Part shown: piece by piece, positions 16,919 to 27,226 of the stretch | Numbering within the stretch: the first letter of the stretch is position 1 | Layout: every line of letters starts with the position of its first letter | NCBI RefSeq assembly: GCF_003702045.1 | Contig: NZ_RBTP01000028.1 | Coordinates: forward strand, 58,229 to 122,228 | DNA length: 64,000 nt | DNA from: Pseudomonas viridiflava | GTDB lineage: Bacteria > Pseudomonadota > Gammaproteobacteria > Pseudomonadales > Pseudomonadaceae | Reading direction: 5' to 3' | Made by a program: the position numbers and the translations under genes | Notes under the pieces: model-generated | Databases searched by the model: none | What the model saw: the letters and a program-made list of their open reading frames with translations, nothing else | What the model was told of the DNA's origin: nothing

Positions 16919-17946
16919 GCGGCACGACCATTCGCCTGAAGGGCTGCCGCAAGGCATTTGCCGACGGCACCGTTGCTGTAAAGGATTTGCACCTGACCAT
17001 TGAGCCCGGCGAAACGCTGGCCATTCTCGGCCCGTCCGGCTGCGGCAAGACCACCACGCTGCGCCTGATCGCCGGGCTTGAGCGTCCCGATGTCGGCCAG
17101 GTGCTGTTCGATGATCAGGACGTCACACGCCTGCCTATCGAACGGCGCGACGTCGGCATGGTGTTCCAGAACTACGCGCTGTTTCCCAATCTGGATGTCG
17201 CAGGAAATATCGTTTACGGCCTGAAAATCCGAGGATTGTCGCCGGCCGAACGCAGTAAACGCTGCGATGAGCTGCTGGAGCTGGTGGGCCTGACCGGACA
17301 CGGCACCCGTCGTATTCATGAATTGTCGGGTGGTCAGCGTCAGCGCGTTGCGCTGGCACGTGCGTTGGCACCGCGTCCTCGGGTCTTGTTGCTCGACGAA
17401 CCGCTGGCCGCGCTGGATGCGCAACTGCGCGAGCGCTTGCGCAGTGAACTGGATCAACTGTTACGCGGGCTCGGCATCACCTCGGTGTTCGTCACCCACG
17501 ATCAGGGCGAGGCGATGGCCTTGGGTGACCGGATTCTGGTCATGGAAAAAGGCTGTGTTTCGCAGTTGGCAACGCCGAGGGAAATCTATCAACAGCCTGC
17601 CAATGCATTCGTGGCCGGGTTTGTGGGCAACCTGAACGCGTTCAGCGTACTCGGTCGCACCCCCTCCGGGCTCAAGGTCAATGGCGGAGAGCTGCCGTGG
17701 CCGAGTGCCGAGGTGCCAGGGGCGGTGTATTGCCGCCCGGAGCATCTGCAATTGACGCCTGAGCGCGGGCACTTGCAGGGGCGTCTGGTCGGTCAGTTTT
17801 TCCAGGGGGCGCAGAGTCGGCTGCTGGTGGATGTCGGCGGGGCGCAACCCCTGTTAGTCGACAGCGCCGACAACCTGGTCCATGCGGCAGGCGCGAATCT
17901 TGACCTGAGCGTCGATCCGCACAGGCTGTTCACCCTGCATTCGTAA
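16915..17946 (+). CDS. ABC transporter ATP-binding protein
   Basis: A 343-residue ATPase of the PotA/FbpC/UgpC group. It has Walker A GPSGCGKTT, the Q-loop VFQNYALFPNL, the signature LSGGQRQRVALARAL, Walker B RVLLLDEP and the switch histidine FVTHDQGEAMALGDR. A C-terminal TOBE domain (about 270-340) may sense substrate or regulate. It powers the importer formed with the preceding three genes and is followed after 24 bases by the phosphodiesterase gene. Confidence 0.95.
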   Translation: MSGTTIRLKGCRKAFADGTVAVKDLHLTIEPGETLAILGPSGCGKTTTLRLIAGLERPDVGQVLFDDQDVTRLPIERRDVGMVFQNYALFPNLDVAGNIVYGLKIRGLSPAERSKRCDELLELVGLTGHGTRRIHELSGGQRQRVALARALAPRPRVLLLDEPLAALDAQLRERLRSELDQLLRGLGITSVFVTHDQGEAMALGDRILVMEKGCVSQLATPREIYQQPANAFVAGFVGNLNAFSVLGRTPSGLKVNGGELPWPSAEVPGAVYCRPEHLQLTPERGHLQGRLVGQFFQGAQSRLLVDVGGAQPLLVDSADNLVHAAGANLDLSVDPHRLFTLHS

Positions 17947-17970
17947 GCCGTTTTCTATCGAGGGATCGTT

Positions 17971-18804
17971 TTGAACCGTCCGTTTCTCATTGCCCAGATC
18001 AGCGACCTGCACCTCAAAGCCGATGGGCGTTTCAGCTATGGCGTGGTCGATACGCTGGGTGCCCTGCGCCGTGCTGTCGACCACATCAATGCCAGCCAAC
18101 AGCGTCCGGATATCGTGGTCATCAGCGGGGATCTCGTGGATTTTGGCCGTGCCGACGAATACGCCGTGCTCAAGCCGGAACTCGAACGTCTGCACATGCC
18201 GTTCTATCTGGTGCCGGGTAACCACGATGACCGTGAGCAGTTGCTTGCGGCCTTTGCCGATCATGTCTACCTGCCGTTGTCGGCGGATGGCCCGCTGGAC
18301 TGGATCGTGGAGCACCACCCGGTGCGTTTGATCGGGCTGGATTCGACCATTCCGGGCGAGCATGGCGGACAACTGGATTACTGCCAGCTCGACTGGCTTA
18401 ACGCTCAGTTGTCGCGGCGTCCCGATGCGCCGACAGTGATCATCCTGCACCACCCGCCGTTCCTGTCAGGGATCGGTCACATGGACCGCCAGCCGTTCAT
18501 CAATGCGCCAGAGCTTGAGCAAGTGATCGCACGCCATCCCCAGGTGGAGCGTTTGCTGTGCGGGCATTTGCACCGGCCGATGCAGCGTCGTTTCGGTGGC
18601 AGCCTGACGTGCGTCTGTCCCGGTACTTCACACCAGATCGTGCTCGACCTGGACGAAGCCGCGCCTGCGCATTTCAATCTGGAGCCTGCGGGTTACGTGT
18701 TGCATCGCTGGCATCCGCAGCAAGGGCTGCTCAGCCATAACGCCGTGTTCGGGGCGTATGAAGGGCCGTATCCGTTTTATGACGTGAACGGTTTGATTGA
18801 CTGA
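17971..18804 (+). CDS. GpdQ-like metallophosphodiesterase
   Basis: A 277-residue class III cyclic-nucleotide/glycerophosphodiesterase family enzyme. Binuclear metal ligands are visible: D12 and H14 (SDLH), D54 (ISGDLVD), N84 and H85 (PGNHD), H160 (LHHPP), H199 and H201 (GHLH). It resembles Enterobacter GpdQ along its length, including the C-terminal YEGPYPFYD end. It probably hydrolyses an imported phosphodiester in the cytosol, since it has no signal peptide. The start is TTG at 17971 with GAGGGA upstream. Cyclic-AMP phosphodiesterase (CpdA) activity is an alternative, but the transporter context argues against it. Confidence 0.88.
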   Translation: MNRPFLIAQISDLHLKADGRFSYGVVDTLGALRRAVDHINASQQRPDIVVISGDLVDFGRADEYAVLKPELERLHMPFYLVPGNHDDREQLLAAFADHVYLPLSADGPLDWIVEHHPVRLIGLDSTIPGEHGGQLDYCQLDWLNAQLSRRPDAPTVIILHHPPFLSGIGHMDRQPFINAPELEQVIARHPQVERLLCGHLHRPMQRRFGGSLTCVCPGTSHQIVLDLDEAAPAHFNLEPAGYVLHRWHPQQGLLSHNAVFGAYEGPYPFYDVNGLID

Positions 18805-18833
18805 GGTTGGCTGTATCGGATCGTCCTGGAAGG

Positions 18834-18859
18834 CATTCCCACGCGGGCGCGTGGGAATG
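18834..18859. terminator. Perfect 12-bp inverted repeat between convergent genes
   Basis: CATTCCCACGCG and CGCGTGGGAATG are separated by GG. It lies between the ends of the phosphodiesterase and phoX genes, which converge. There is no T-tract, so it is either a weak bidirectional terminator or a member of the CGTTCCCACG repeat family seen at 724 and 11965. Confidence 0.5.
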
Positions 18860-18872
18860 ATCAACGTGAGCA

Positions 18873-20777
18873 TCAGGCGCCGATGACACCGCCGTCCTGA
18901 CGGGTGATCACCATGACCGACGAGCGCGGTTTGCCGTTGGGCAGGTGCTCGGGGAAGGTGGAGCCGCCGTTTTCGCCGGGGTGCTGAACGCCGATGAACA
19001 TCGTGCGATAGTCTGGGGCGAAGCTGATGCCGGTAATTTCGCAGCCCACCGGCCCGACCAGAAAGCGGCGAATTTCACCGCTGGCAGGGTCTGCGCAGAG
19101 CATCTGGTTGTTGCCCATTCCCGCGAAGTCGCCCTTGTTGCTGGAGTCGCCATCGGTCTGGATCCACAGGCGACCGGCCGCGTCGAAGCTCAGGCCGTCC
19201 GGGCTGTTGAACATGTTCTGCGGGTTGATGTTGCTCGACCCACCTTGCGGTGTACCTGGATGTACGGTCGGGTTGCCTGCGACCACAAACAGGTCCCACT
19301 CGAACGTCATGGACGATGCATTATCTTTCGTTTCACGCCAGCGCAGGATCTGCCCGTATTGGTTCTTGGCGCGTGGGTTGGGGCCGCCGACCGGCTGACC
19401 GTCCTCGCCACGCTTGGCGTTGTTGGTCAGGGTGCAATAGACCTGGCCATCCTTGGGGCTGACCACGATCCATTCCGGGCGGTCCATGCGAGTCGCTTTC
19501 ACGACGCTGGCCGCCAGGCGTGCGTGGATCAGCACTTCGGCCTGATTGTTGAAACCGTTGGTTGCGTCCAGCCCATTCTTGCCGTGGGTCAACTCGATCC
19601 ACTGGCCCTTGCCTTTGGGGTGATCCGGGTTGTTGTCGCCACCGTCGAACTGCGCCACGTACAGCGTGCCGTGGTCCAGCATGTTGCGATTGTTCTTGGG
19701 GTTGATGCGATCGATCTTGTTGCGGCTGACGAATTTGTAAATGAACTCACCGCGTTCGTCATCGCCCATGTACACCACGGCACGGCCGCCCTTGCTCAAG
19801 GTGAAGGCCGCGTTTTCATGCTTGAAACGGCCCAGCGCGGTGCGTTTGACCGGTGTGGAGTCGGGTTCGAATGGATCGATCTCGACCACCCAGCCGTGAC
19901 GGTTGATCTCGTTGGGGTTCTTGGCGACGTCGAAGCGCGGGTTGTACAGGTGCCAGTTATTATCCCGGCTGGCGACCGTGACGCCGTAGCGCTTCATGCC
20001 TGCATCGAAGACCTGATCAGGGTTGGTGCTGCCGAAGCAGTCGGTGAAGTTTTCTTCGCAGGTCAGGTAGGTGCCCCACGGCGTCTTGCCGTTGGCGCAG
20101 TTCTGAAAGGTGCCCAGCACGCGGGTGCCGGTTCTGTCGGCTTCGGTCTTGAGCCAGTCATGGCCTGCAGCCGGGCCGCTCACCTTGATGGGCGTGTTGC
20201 CGTGAACGCGGCGGTTGTAACGCGAGCCCTGCACGAACTGCCATTTGCCGTTCTTCTGCTGGACTTCGATCACTGAAACGCCTTCTGCGGCCAGTGCCTT
20301 GCGCACGTCTTCGGCCGATTGCGGCGTCTGGCCGTGATCGAAGAGGTAGCGATAATTGGTGTACTCGTTGTTAATCGCCATCAATGCCCGGTCCTTGCGG
20401 CCACGCATCGGGAATAGGCTCATGCCGTCGTTGTTGTCGCCGAACTGCACTTCCTGTGCACGGGCTGAACCTTTGCCGCTCGGGTCGAACGCCGGGCCGC
20501 CTGCCTGCAAGGGCTGGCCCCAGCTGATCAGTACGGAGGCGTTGTAACCGGGCGGCAGGCTGATGCTGTCTGCCGTGGCGGCGGGGATGCTTTCAAAGCC
20601 CAGCAGCCTGCGGGAAGCCGTGCTGACGCCTTCGGCCAATGCGCTGCGGGTCAACAGGTTGCCGCCCAGAAACATCGCAGCGCCGCATAAGGCGCCTGCG
20701 CTGATGAAGCCACGGCGGGTGAGGCCGACCATGTTCTCCAGGTCGGTGGACTGATTTTCTTCTAATAGTTTCATCAT
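18873..20777 (-). CDS. phoX: PhoX-family alkaline phosphatase, Tat-exported
   Basis: A 634-residue protein of the PhoX/DUF839 family. A twin-arginine signal is visible at about 20-47 (TRRGFISAG followed by a hydrophobic stretch and ALAEG). The body carries family segments such as NNDGMSLFP, LTCEENFTDCFG, GWVVEIDPFEP and PDGLSFDAAGRLWIQTDGD. PhoX enzymes are monomeric calcium/iron phosphomonoesterases that release phosphate in the periplasm. The start ATG at 20777 has GGGAG five bases upstream; a second ATG follows at once. I see no convincing Pho box. It converges with the phosphodiesterase gene, which may also serve organic phosphate use. Confidence 0.88.
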   Translation of the reverse strand: MMKLLEENQSTDLENMVGLTRRGFISAGALCGAAMFLGGNLLTRSALAEGVSTASRRLLGFESIPAATADSISLPPGYNASVLISWGQPLQAGGPAFDPSGKGSARAQEVQFGDNNDGMSLFPMRGRKDRALMAINNEYTNYRYLFDHGQTPQSAEDVRKALAAEGVSVIEVQQKNGKWQFVQGSRYNRRVHGNTPIKVSGPAAGHDWLKTEADRTGTRVLGTFQNCANGKTPWGTYLTCEENFTDCFGSTNPDQVFDAGMKRYGVTVASRDNNWHLYNPRFDVAKNPNEINRHGWVVEIDPFEPDSTPVKRTALGRFKHENAAFTLSKGGRAVVYMGDDERGEFIYKFVSRNKIDRINPKNNRNMLDHGTLYVAQFDGGDNNPDHPKGKGQWIELTHGKNGLDATNGFNNQAEVLIHARLAASVVKATRMDRPEWIVVSPKDGQVYCTLTNNAKRGEDGQPVGGPNPRAKNQYGQILRWRETKDNASSMTFEWDLFVVAGNPTVHPGTPQGGSSNINPQNMFNSPDGLSFDAAGRLWIQTDGDSSNKGDFAGMGNNQMLCADPASGEIRRFLVGPVGCEITGISFAPDYRTMFIGVQHPGENGGSTFPEHLPNGKPRSSVMVITRQDGGVIGA

Positions 20778-20854
20778 CACGGCTCCCACAAATGTGGTCG
20801 CTACCTTAAAGCGCGTGTATGACGAAATTGTGTCTTGGCAATGGCCCTAAATTG

Positions 20855-21619
20855 CTAGAGCGGCGTACCCAGCAGAACCAGTGAAGGTGCGAAGCGAACT
20901 TGCACGGGTTTGCCGGTTTCAAGTCGCTGCGCGTGCAAGGCTACACGGCTTGCCAGGCCGCACAGCGTATGGCCGCTGGGCAAAAAGATGCGCACTTCGC
21001 TAGGGCCGTCTTCGGCGTCGATAACGTCTTCGATATGTCCGAACAGGCAATTGTTTCCCGATGTTTCAGAATGGTCCGCCGCGAACAATTCCAGCCATCC
21101 GGCTTTGATCAGGGCGACGACCTCAGTTCCGGTATCGAGCTCCATGCGCAGGCTGCTGTCGTGGGTGATTTGCGCGTCGATGAACAACGCGTCGGCCAGT
21201 TGCAGGCGAACCGTATCATTATGGCCCTGACGGGTAATGCTCACGATCCGCCCCAATAACTGGTTGCGTGCGCTGGTACGCAACGTGAGGCGATTGAGGA
21301 GTTCCAGATCGCCGCTTTCTTCGGCCGCCTCCAGCACCTGTGCCTGAAGCGCCTGAACCCGTTGATAAAGCCGCAGCACCCGCTCGCCTTCCGCCGACAA
21401 CTTCGCGCCACCGCCGCCGCGCCCGCCGACGCTGCGCTCGACCAACGGCTTGTGCGCCAGATTGTTCAGCTCGTCGATGGCGTCCCACGCGGCCTTGTAA
21501 CTCAAGCCCGCGCTCTTGGCTGCACGGGTGATCGAACCCTGCTCGCTGATGTGCTGCAACAGCGCAATGCGTTGCGGGCGGCGGGCCATGTGTTGGGTGA
21601 GCAGTGGTGGTAAGGACAT
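20855..21619 (-). CDS. ModE-family molybdenum-dependent transcriptional regulator
   Basis: A 254-residue protein. The N-terminal winged helix (about 10-90) has the ModE pattern ITRAAKSAGLSYKAAWDAIDELNN, ending in GGRGGGGAKLSAEGERVL. Two C-terminal Mop/TOBE domains follow (from about TSARNQLLGRIVSI and from NNCLFGHIEDVI), which bind molybdate or tungstate. It should repress molybdate uptake genes when molybdate is ample, but no modABC genes are in this window. I chose the ATG at 21619 from the conserved N-terminus; upstream in-frame codons look non-coding. Confidence 0.88.
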   Translation of the reverse strand: MSLPPLLTQHMARRPQRIALLQHISEQGSITRAAKSAGLSYKAAWDAIDELNNLAHKPLVERSVGGRGGGGAKLSAEGERVLRLYQRVQALQAQVLEAAEESGDLELLNRLTLRTSARNQLLGRIVSITRQGHNDTVRLQLADALFIDAQITHDSSLRMELDTGTEVVALIKAGWLELFAADHSETSGNNCLFGHIEDVIDAEDGPSEVRIFLPSGHTLCGLASRVALHAQRLETGKPVQVRFAPSLVLLGTPL

Positions 21620-21663
21620 GGTGGCTTGCAGCGATCGTCTGGGAGGACAGAAGTGTATGGCGT

Positions 21664-21702
21664 GGGAGTGGACTTGTCCGCGAAAGCTGCATCTGATCGT
21701 GG
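21664..21702 (+). repeat. Single REP element
   Basis: GTGGGAGTGGACTTGTCC followed by GCGAAAGCTGCATCTGATCG matches one half of the REPINs at 7439 and 44738, including the start of their spacer. It lies between the modE-like and comF genes. The other half is absent. Confidence 0.65.
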
Positions 21703-21725
21703 CGCGGGGCTGGATCATAAACAGT

Positions 21726-22460
21726 TCAATCCCCCGGCTTTGGCGTTCTGGCCAGGCAGTAGACGTCCACCCGGCTAGCGCCAGCGCTGGTCAATAAACG
21801 AGCAATCACGTCGGCCGTGGAGCCTGTGGTGAGCACGTCATCCACCAGCGCGAGGTGTTTGCCACGCAGCCAATCGGTGTCAACCAGAGCGAACGCCCCG
21901 CGCAGGTTGCGCTTGCGTGCTTTGGCATCCAGGCCTTGTTGATTGGGCGTTTCTCGGGTGCGCAACACATGCCGTTCATCCACCGGCAAGTGCAGCTCTT
22001 TCCCCAGCCAATCGGCGAGCATGGCGGCCTGGTTGTAGCCTCGCTGGCGAAAGCGCCTGCTGGCCAGCGGCACAGGCACGAGGTAATCGGGGCGCGACAG
22101 GCCTTCGTCAAATCGATGCTGCAAAAATTGCGCGAGCAGCTCGGCCATCAGCCGCCCCAAGGGCCATTTGCCGTTGTGTTTGAAGCGGGCTATCAGGCTG
22201 TCGACCGGGAAGTCATACAGCCAGGGCGCCAGCACCTGAGTAAAGCCAGGCGGCTTTCTGATGCATTGCGCGCAGCTCATGCCGAACATCGGTAAGGGCA
22301 GGGCGCAGCACTCGCATTGGTCGCCGAGCCAAGGCAGGTCGGCTTCGCAGGGGACGCAAATGGGTACCGGGACATCGCTGCGTTCATCGCACAACAAACA
22401 CGGCTGTTTGTTTTTTAACCAGATGTAAACCTGATGTTTGTTGCTCGGTTGACAGCGCAT
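21726..22460 (-). CDS. comF: ComF family phosphoribosyltransferase-like protein
   Basis: A 244-residue protein with a cysteine-rich N-terminus likely to bind zinc (CLLC, CVPC, CECC and CAQC pairs in the first 70 residues) and a type I phosphoribosyltransferase domain with the PRPP loop LALVDDVLTTGSTADV near the C-terminus. ComF/GntX proteins are needed for DNA uptake in some bacteria; the biochemical role is unclear. It is divergent from bioB, and a BirA-type operator overlaps its first codons. Confidence 0.88.
   Translation of the reverse strand: MRCQPSNKHQVYIWLKNKQPCLLCDERSDVPVPICVPCEADLPWLGDQCECCALPLPMFGMSCAQCIRKPPGFTQVLAPWLYDFPVDSLIARFKHNGKWPLGRLMAELLAQFLQHRFDEGLSRPDYLVPVPLASRRFRQRGYNQAAMLADWLGKELHLPVDERHVLRTRETPNQQGLDAKARKRNLRGAFALVDTDWLRGKHLALVDDVLTTGSTADVIARLLTSAGASRVDVYCLARTPKPGD
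22423..22455. promoter_or_regulatory. BirA-type biotin operator upstream of bioB
   Basis: TGTAAACC, a 15-bp spacer and GGTTGACA form an imperfect palindrome close to the proteobacterial BirA consensus TTGTAAACC-N15-GGTTTACAA. It lies 97-129 bp before the bioB start and overlaps the first codons of comF, so biotin-bound BirA may repress both directions. Confidence 0.65.
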
Positions 22461-22551
22461 GGCTCTTCCTTAAATATGCCCGACATCCGTGTCGCGCCTG
22501 TGGTCTTTATTGCCCGGCGCACAGCCCCCAGAAACACCAAGGAGCCGCCCG

Positions 22552-23610
22552 ATGAGCGCCAGCATCACCGCCACTCTGCGTCACGACTGGACTTTAGCCG
22601 AGGTCAAGGCGCTGTTCGTACAGCCATTCAATGACCTGCTGTTTCAGGCGCAGACCGTGCATCGCGCTCACTTCGACGCCAACCGCGTCCAGGTATCGAC
22701 CTTGCTGTCGATCAAGACTGGTGCCTGTCCGGAAGACTGCAAATATTGCCCTCAGTCCGGCCACTACAACACGGGCCTGGAAAAGGAAAAACTGCTCGAA
22801 GTCCAGAAGGTGCTTGAGGAAGCTGCCCGTGCCAAGGCCATCGGTTCGACCCGTTTCTGCATGGGCGCCGCCTGGAAGCATCCGTCGGCCAAAGACATGC
22901 CGTACGTGCTGGAGATGGTCAAGGGCGTGAAGGCAATGGGTCTGGAAACCTGCATGACCCTGGGTCGTCTGGATCAGGACCAGACCGCCGCGCTGGCGTC
23001 CGCCGGACTGGATTACTACAACCACAACCTGGACACCTCGCCGGAGTTCTACGGCAGCATCATCACCACCCGCACTTACGGCGAGCGCCTGCAAACCCTG
23101 GCCTACGTGCGCGATGCGGGGATGAAAATCTGCTCTGGCGGCATTCTGGGCATGGGCGAATCGCTGGATGACCGCGCAGGGCTGCTGATTCAACTGGCCA
23201 ACCTGCCGGAGCACCCGGAGTCCGTGCCAATCAACATGCTGGTCAAAGTTGCCGGTACGCCGCTGGAAAATGCCGAAGATGTCGATCCGTTCGACTTCAT
23301 CCGCATGCTGGCCGTGGCGCGGATTCTCATGCCCAAGTCCCATGTGCGTCTGTCGGCCGGTCGCGAGGCCATGAACGAGCAAATGCAGGCGCTGGCGTTC
23401 TTTGCCGGTGCCAACTCGATTTTCTATGGCGACAAACTGCTGACCACCGCCAACCCGCAGGCTGACAAAGACATGCTGCTGTTCTCGCGTCTGGGCATCA
23501 AACCGGAAGCGGGCGAAGAGCATCCCGACGAAGTGCACCAGGCCGCCATTGAGCAGGCGCTGGTCGAGCAGCAAAGCAGCGCGATGTTCTACGACGCCGC
23601 GTCTGCCTGA
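22552..23610 (+). CDS. bioB: Biotin synthase
   Basis: A 352-residue radical SAM enzyme that inserts sulfur into dethiobiotin to make biotin. The SAM [4Fe-4S] motif CxxxCxxC is in [14 protein letters not shown] near residues 59-66; [20 protein letters not shown] and the late [11 protein letters not shown] are further conserved motifs. I chose the ATG at 22552 with AGGAG eight bases upstream rather than the in-frame ATG 63 bases earlier. It is the first gene of bioBFHCD, under the BirA-type operator. Confidence 0.97.
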   Translation: MSASITATLRHDWTLAEVKALFVQPFNDLLFQAQTVHRAHFDANRVQVSTLLSIKTGACPEDCKYCPQSGHYNTGLEKEKLLEVQKVLEEAARAKAIGSTRFCMGAAWKHPSAKDMPYVLEMVKGVKAMGLETCMTLGRLDQDQTAALASAGLDYYNHNLDTSPEFYGSIITTRTYGERLQTLAYVRDAGMKICSGGILGMGESLDDRAGLLIQLANLPEHPESVPINMLVKVAGTPLENAEDVDPFDFIRMLAVARILMPKSHVRLSAGREAMNEQMQALAFFAGANSIFYGDKLLTTANPQADKDMLLFSRLGIKPEAGEEHPDEVHQAAIEQALVEQQSSAMFYDAASA

Positions 23611-23630
23611 CCCTCTGGAGCGCAGCCTGC

Positions 23631-24813
<1,183 letters not shown>

Positions 24814-24821
<8 letters not shown>

Positions 24822-25557
24822 CCGTTTGATCCTGCTGCCGGGCTGGGGCCTGGGTGTTTCACCTCTCGAACCGTTGGCGGCGGCATTGCGCGGGCTGGAC
24901 GAGCATTTGCGTGTCGAGGTCGAGCCGTTGCCCGACATCGGCAGTTGCGACCTTAATGACTGGCTGGATGAACTGGACGCCAATGTGCCGGATGACGCCT
25001 GGTTGGGCGGCTGGTCATTGGGCGGCATGCTGGCGGCTGAACTGGCGGCGCGACGTGGCGAAAGCTGTTGCGGGCTGTTCACGCTGGCCAGCAATGCCTG
25101 CTTCGTCACCCAGGGGGCCTGGCCGCACGCGATGCCTGCGCAGGATTTCGAGGCTTTTCTGGCCGGGTGCGCAGCCGACCCCGACGCCACCCTCAAGCGT
25201 TTCAGCCTGCTGTGTACACAGGGCGCGCAAGATCCTCGCGGCCTGGCACGACTGCTCAAGGCGGGGGCTCCGCACGCAGGGGCGACCACGCTGGTCGACG
25301 GGCTGAAGATTCTGCAGCAACTCGATACCCGCAGCGCCCTGCAAACCTATCGTGGGCCGCAATTTCATCTGTTCGCCGGGCTCGATGCATTCGTTCCGGC
25401 CGAAGCCGCGAGCGATCTGCTGGACCTGTTGCCTGACGTTGAAGTGGGTGTGATCGAGCAGGCCAGCCATGCCTTCCTGCTGGAAAATCCCCACGGTGTG
25501 GCGGCGGCAATCCAGGCTTTCTTACATGAATCGGAACACGAGTCGGACCATGACTGA
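24814..25557 (+). CDS. bioH: Pimeloyl-ACP methyl ester esterase
   Basis: A 247-residue alpha/beta hydrolase. The nucleophile elbow is [16 protein letters not shown], the acid is likely in [10 protein letters not shown], and the histidine is in [11 protein letters not shown]. BioH removes the methyl group that BioC placed on pimeloyl-ACP, closing fatty-acid-like elongation of the pimelate moiety. The ATG at 24814 lies inside the end of bioF and gives the conserved [13 protein letters not shown] start. Its own end overlaps bioC by eight bases. Confidence 0.92.
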
Positions 25558-26359
25558 CCTTTCACAGGCCGTATTGTCGGCAGGGCTGCCTGACAAGCGT
25601 CAGGTGGCGGCCTCCTTCTCCCGTGCGGCGGGCAGCTATGACAGCGTCGCTGAACTGCAGCGTTCGGTGGGGCATGAGCTGATGTCCCGGTTGCCTGCCG
25701 AGTGCCATCCCGCCCGCTGGCTGGATCTGGGCAGCGGCACGGGGTATTTCAGTCGGGTGCTGGCGCAGACATTCCGTGACAGCGAAGGCATCGCGCTGGA
25801 TATCGCCGAGGGCATGTTGCGTCATGCGCAGCCGTTGGGCGGTGCCCGTCACTTTGTGGCAGGCGATGCCGAGCGCATGCCGTTGGCTGATCAGTGCTGC
25901 GAGCTGATGTTCTCCAGCCTGGCGGTGCAATGGTGCGCGGATTTCAAGGCCGTGCTCAGTGAGGCTTTTCGGGTATTGAAGCCGGGCGGAGTGTTCGCCT
26001 TCGCCAGCCTGTGTACAGGCACTTTGTATGAGCTGCGCGAGAGCTGGCAGGCGGTCGATGGTCAGGTACACGTGAACCGTTTTCGGCGTGAAGACGATTA
26101 TCGTCAGCTGTGTGCGGCCAGCGGTTTGCGGATCGGCAGCCTTGAAGTACGTCCCCACGTGCTGCATTACCCGGACGTGCGCAGCCTGACCCATGAGCTC
26201 AAGGCGCTGGGCGCACACAACCTCAACCCCGGACGGCCGAGCGGCTTGACCGGACGCGAGCGGATTCTAGGCTTGGTGCGGGCGTACGAGCGCTTTCGTC
26301 AGGACGCAGGGCTGCCGGCCACTTATCAGGTGGTCTACGCGGTGCTTGAAAAACCCTGA
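25550..26359 (+). CDS. bioC: Malonyl-ACP O-methyltransferase
   Basis: A 269-residue SAM-dependent methyltransferase that starts biotin synthesis by methylating malonyl-ACP. It begins with the family pattern [19 protein letters not shown]; the SAM-binding motif is [17 protein letters not shown], followed by [10 protein letters not shown] and [11 protein letters not shown]. The start is the ATG at 25550, which overlaps the end of bioH; the longer frame lies within bioH. A 33-base gap leads to bioD. Confidence 0.95.
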   Translation: MTDLSQAVLSAGLPDKRQVAASFSRAAGSYDSVAELQRSVGHELMSRLPAECHPARWLDLGSGTGYFSRVLAQTFRDSEGIALDIAEGMLRHAQPLGGARHFVAGDAERMPLADQCCELMFSSLAVQWCADFKAVLSEAFRVLKPGGVFAFASLCTGTLYELRESWQAVDGQVHVNRFRREDDYRQLCAASGLRIGSLEVRPHVLHYPDVRSLTHELKALGAHNLNPGRPSGLTGRERILGLVRAYERFRQDAGLPATYQVVYAVLEKP

Positions 26360-26392
26360 TCGGGTCCACTTCAGAAAGGGAAGGCCGCCGAG

Positions 26393-27076
26393 ATGAGCGT
26401 TGCGTATTTCATCACTGGAACCGACACGGATGCTGGCAAGACAACCGTCGCAGCCGGTCTGCTGCATGCCGCGAGGCTGAGCGGGTTGAGCACCGCGGCC
26501 GGTAAACCTGTGGCATCAGGTTGCGTCGTCACACCTCAAGGGCTGCGCAACTCCGATGCGCTGGCGTTGCAGGCAGAGTGTTCGATCGAGCTGGGCTATG
26601 ACGAAGTCAATCCGGTGGCGTTCGAGCCCGCCATTGCGCCACATCTGGCGGCGCGCGAGGCCGGTGTGGCGCTGACCGTCCGATCCCTGTTGCACCCCAT
26701 GCAGCATATTTTGAGCAAACAGGCGGACTTCACCCTTATTGAAGGTGCCGGGGGCTGGCGTGTGCCGCTGGCCGATCAGAGCAATCTTTCCGATCTGGCC
26801 ATCGCCTTGGGCTTGCCGGTCATTCTGGTGGTCGGTGTTCGGCTGGGTTGCATCAACCATGCGCTGTTGAGCGCCGAAGCCATTTCCAGAGACGGTCTGC
26901 AATTGGCGGGTTGGGTCGCGAACATCATTGATGGCAAGACCTCGCGACTGGAGGAAAACCTCGCCACGCTGTCCGAGCGCCTGCCCGCGCCCTGCCTTGG
27001 GCGTGTGCCACGGCTCAAGAACCCCAGCGCCGAAAACGTGGCGCAATGTCTGCATCTGGAGTTGCTGGACGCTTAG
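26393..27076 (+). CDS. bioD: Dethiobiotin synthetase
   Basis: A 227-residue ATP-dependent carboxylase that closes the ureido ring of dethiobiotin. The P-loop is GTDTDAGKTTVAAGL at the N-terminus; KPVASGC and LIEGAGGWRVPL are further active-site segments. It is the last gene of the biotin operon. bioA is not adjacent. Confidence 0.96.
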   Translation: MSVAYFITGTDTDAGKTTVAAGLLHAARLSGLSTAAGKPVASGCVVTPQGLRNSDALALQAECSIELGYDEVNPVAFEPAIAPHLAAREAGVALTVRSLLHPMQHILSKQADFTLIEGAGGWRVPLADQSNLSDLAIALGLPVILVVGVRLGCINHALLSAEAISRDGLQLAGWVANIIDGKTSRLEENLATLSERLPAPCLGRVPRLKNPSAENVAQCLHLELLDA

Positions 27077-27226
27077 CACCGCTATCTCCTTGAGCCGCTT
27101 GAGGGTTTTGATTTTTCATGGCTGAGGCTATTAAAAGGCCTAGTGCCATTAGTCTATTTGTCGAGCGTTGCCCGACGTTTACTGGTTCAATGACACCTGT
27201 TCGCTATTTGAACCGAGGATCGGCTT

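Noticed and set aside
18945..20276. 443-codon ORF on the + strand
   Set aside because: It lies entirely opposite phoX, has low-complexity composition, no ribosome site and no family motifs; it is a GC-driven shadow.
20778..20860. Possible Pho box upstream of phoX
   Set aside because: Only one weak half-site (TCGTCAT) is present; the second seven-base repeat is not recognisable.
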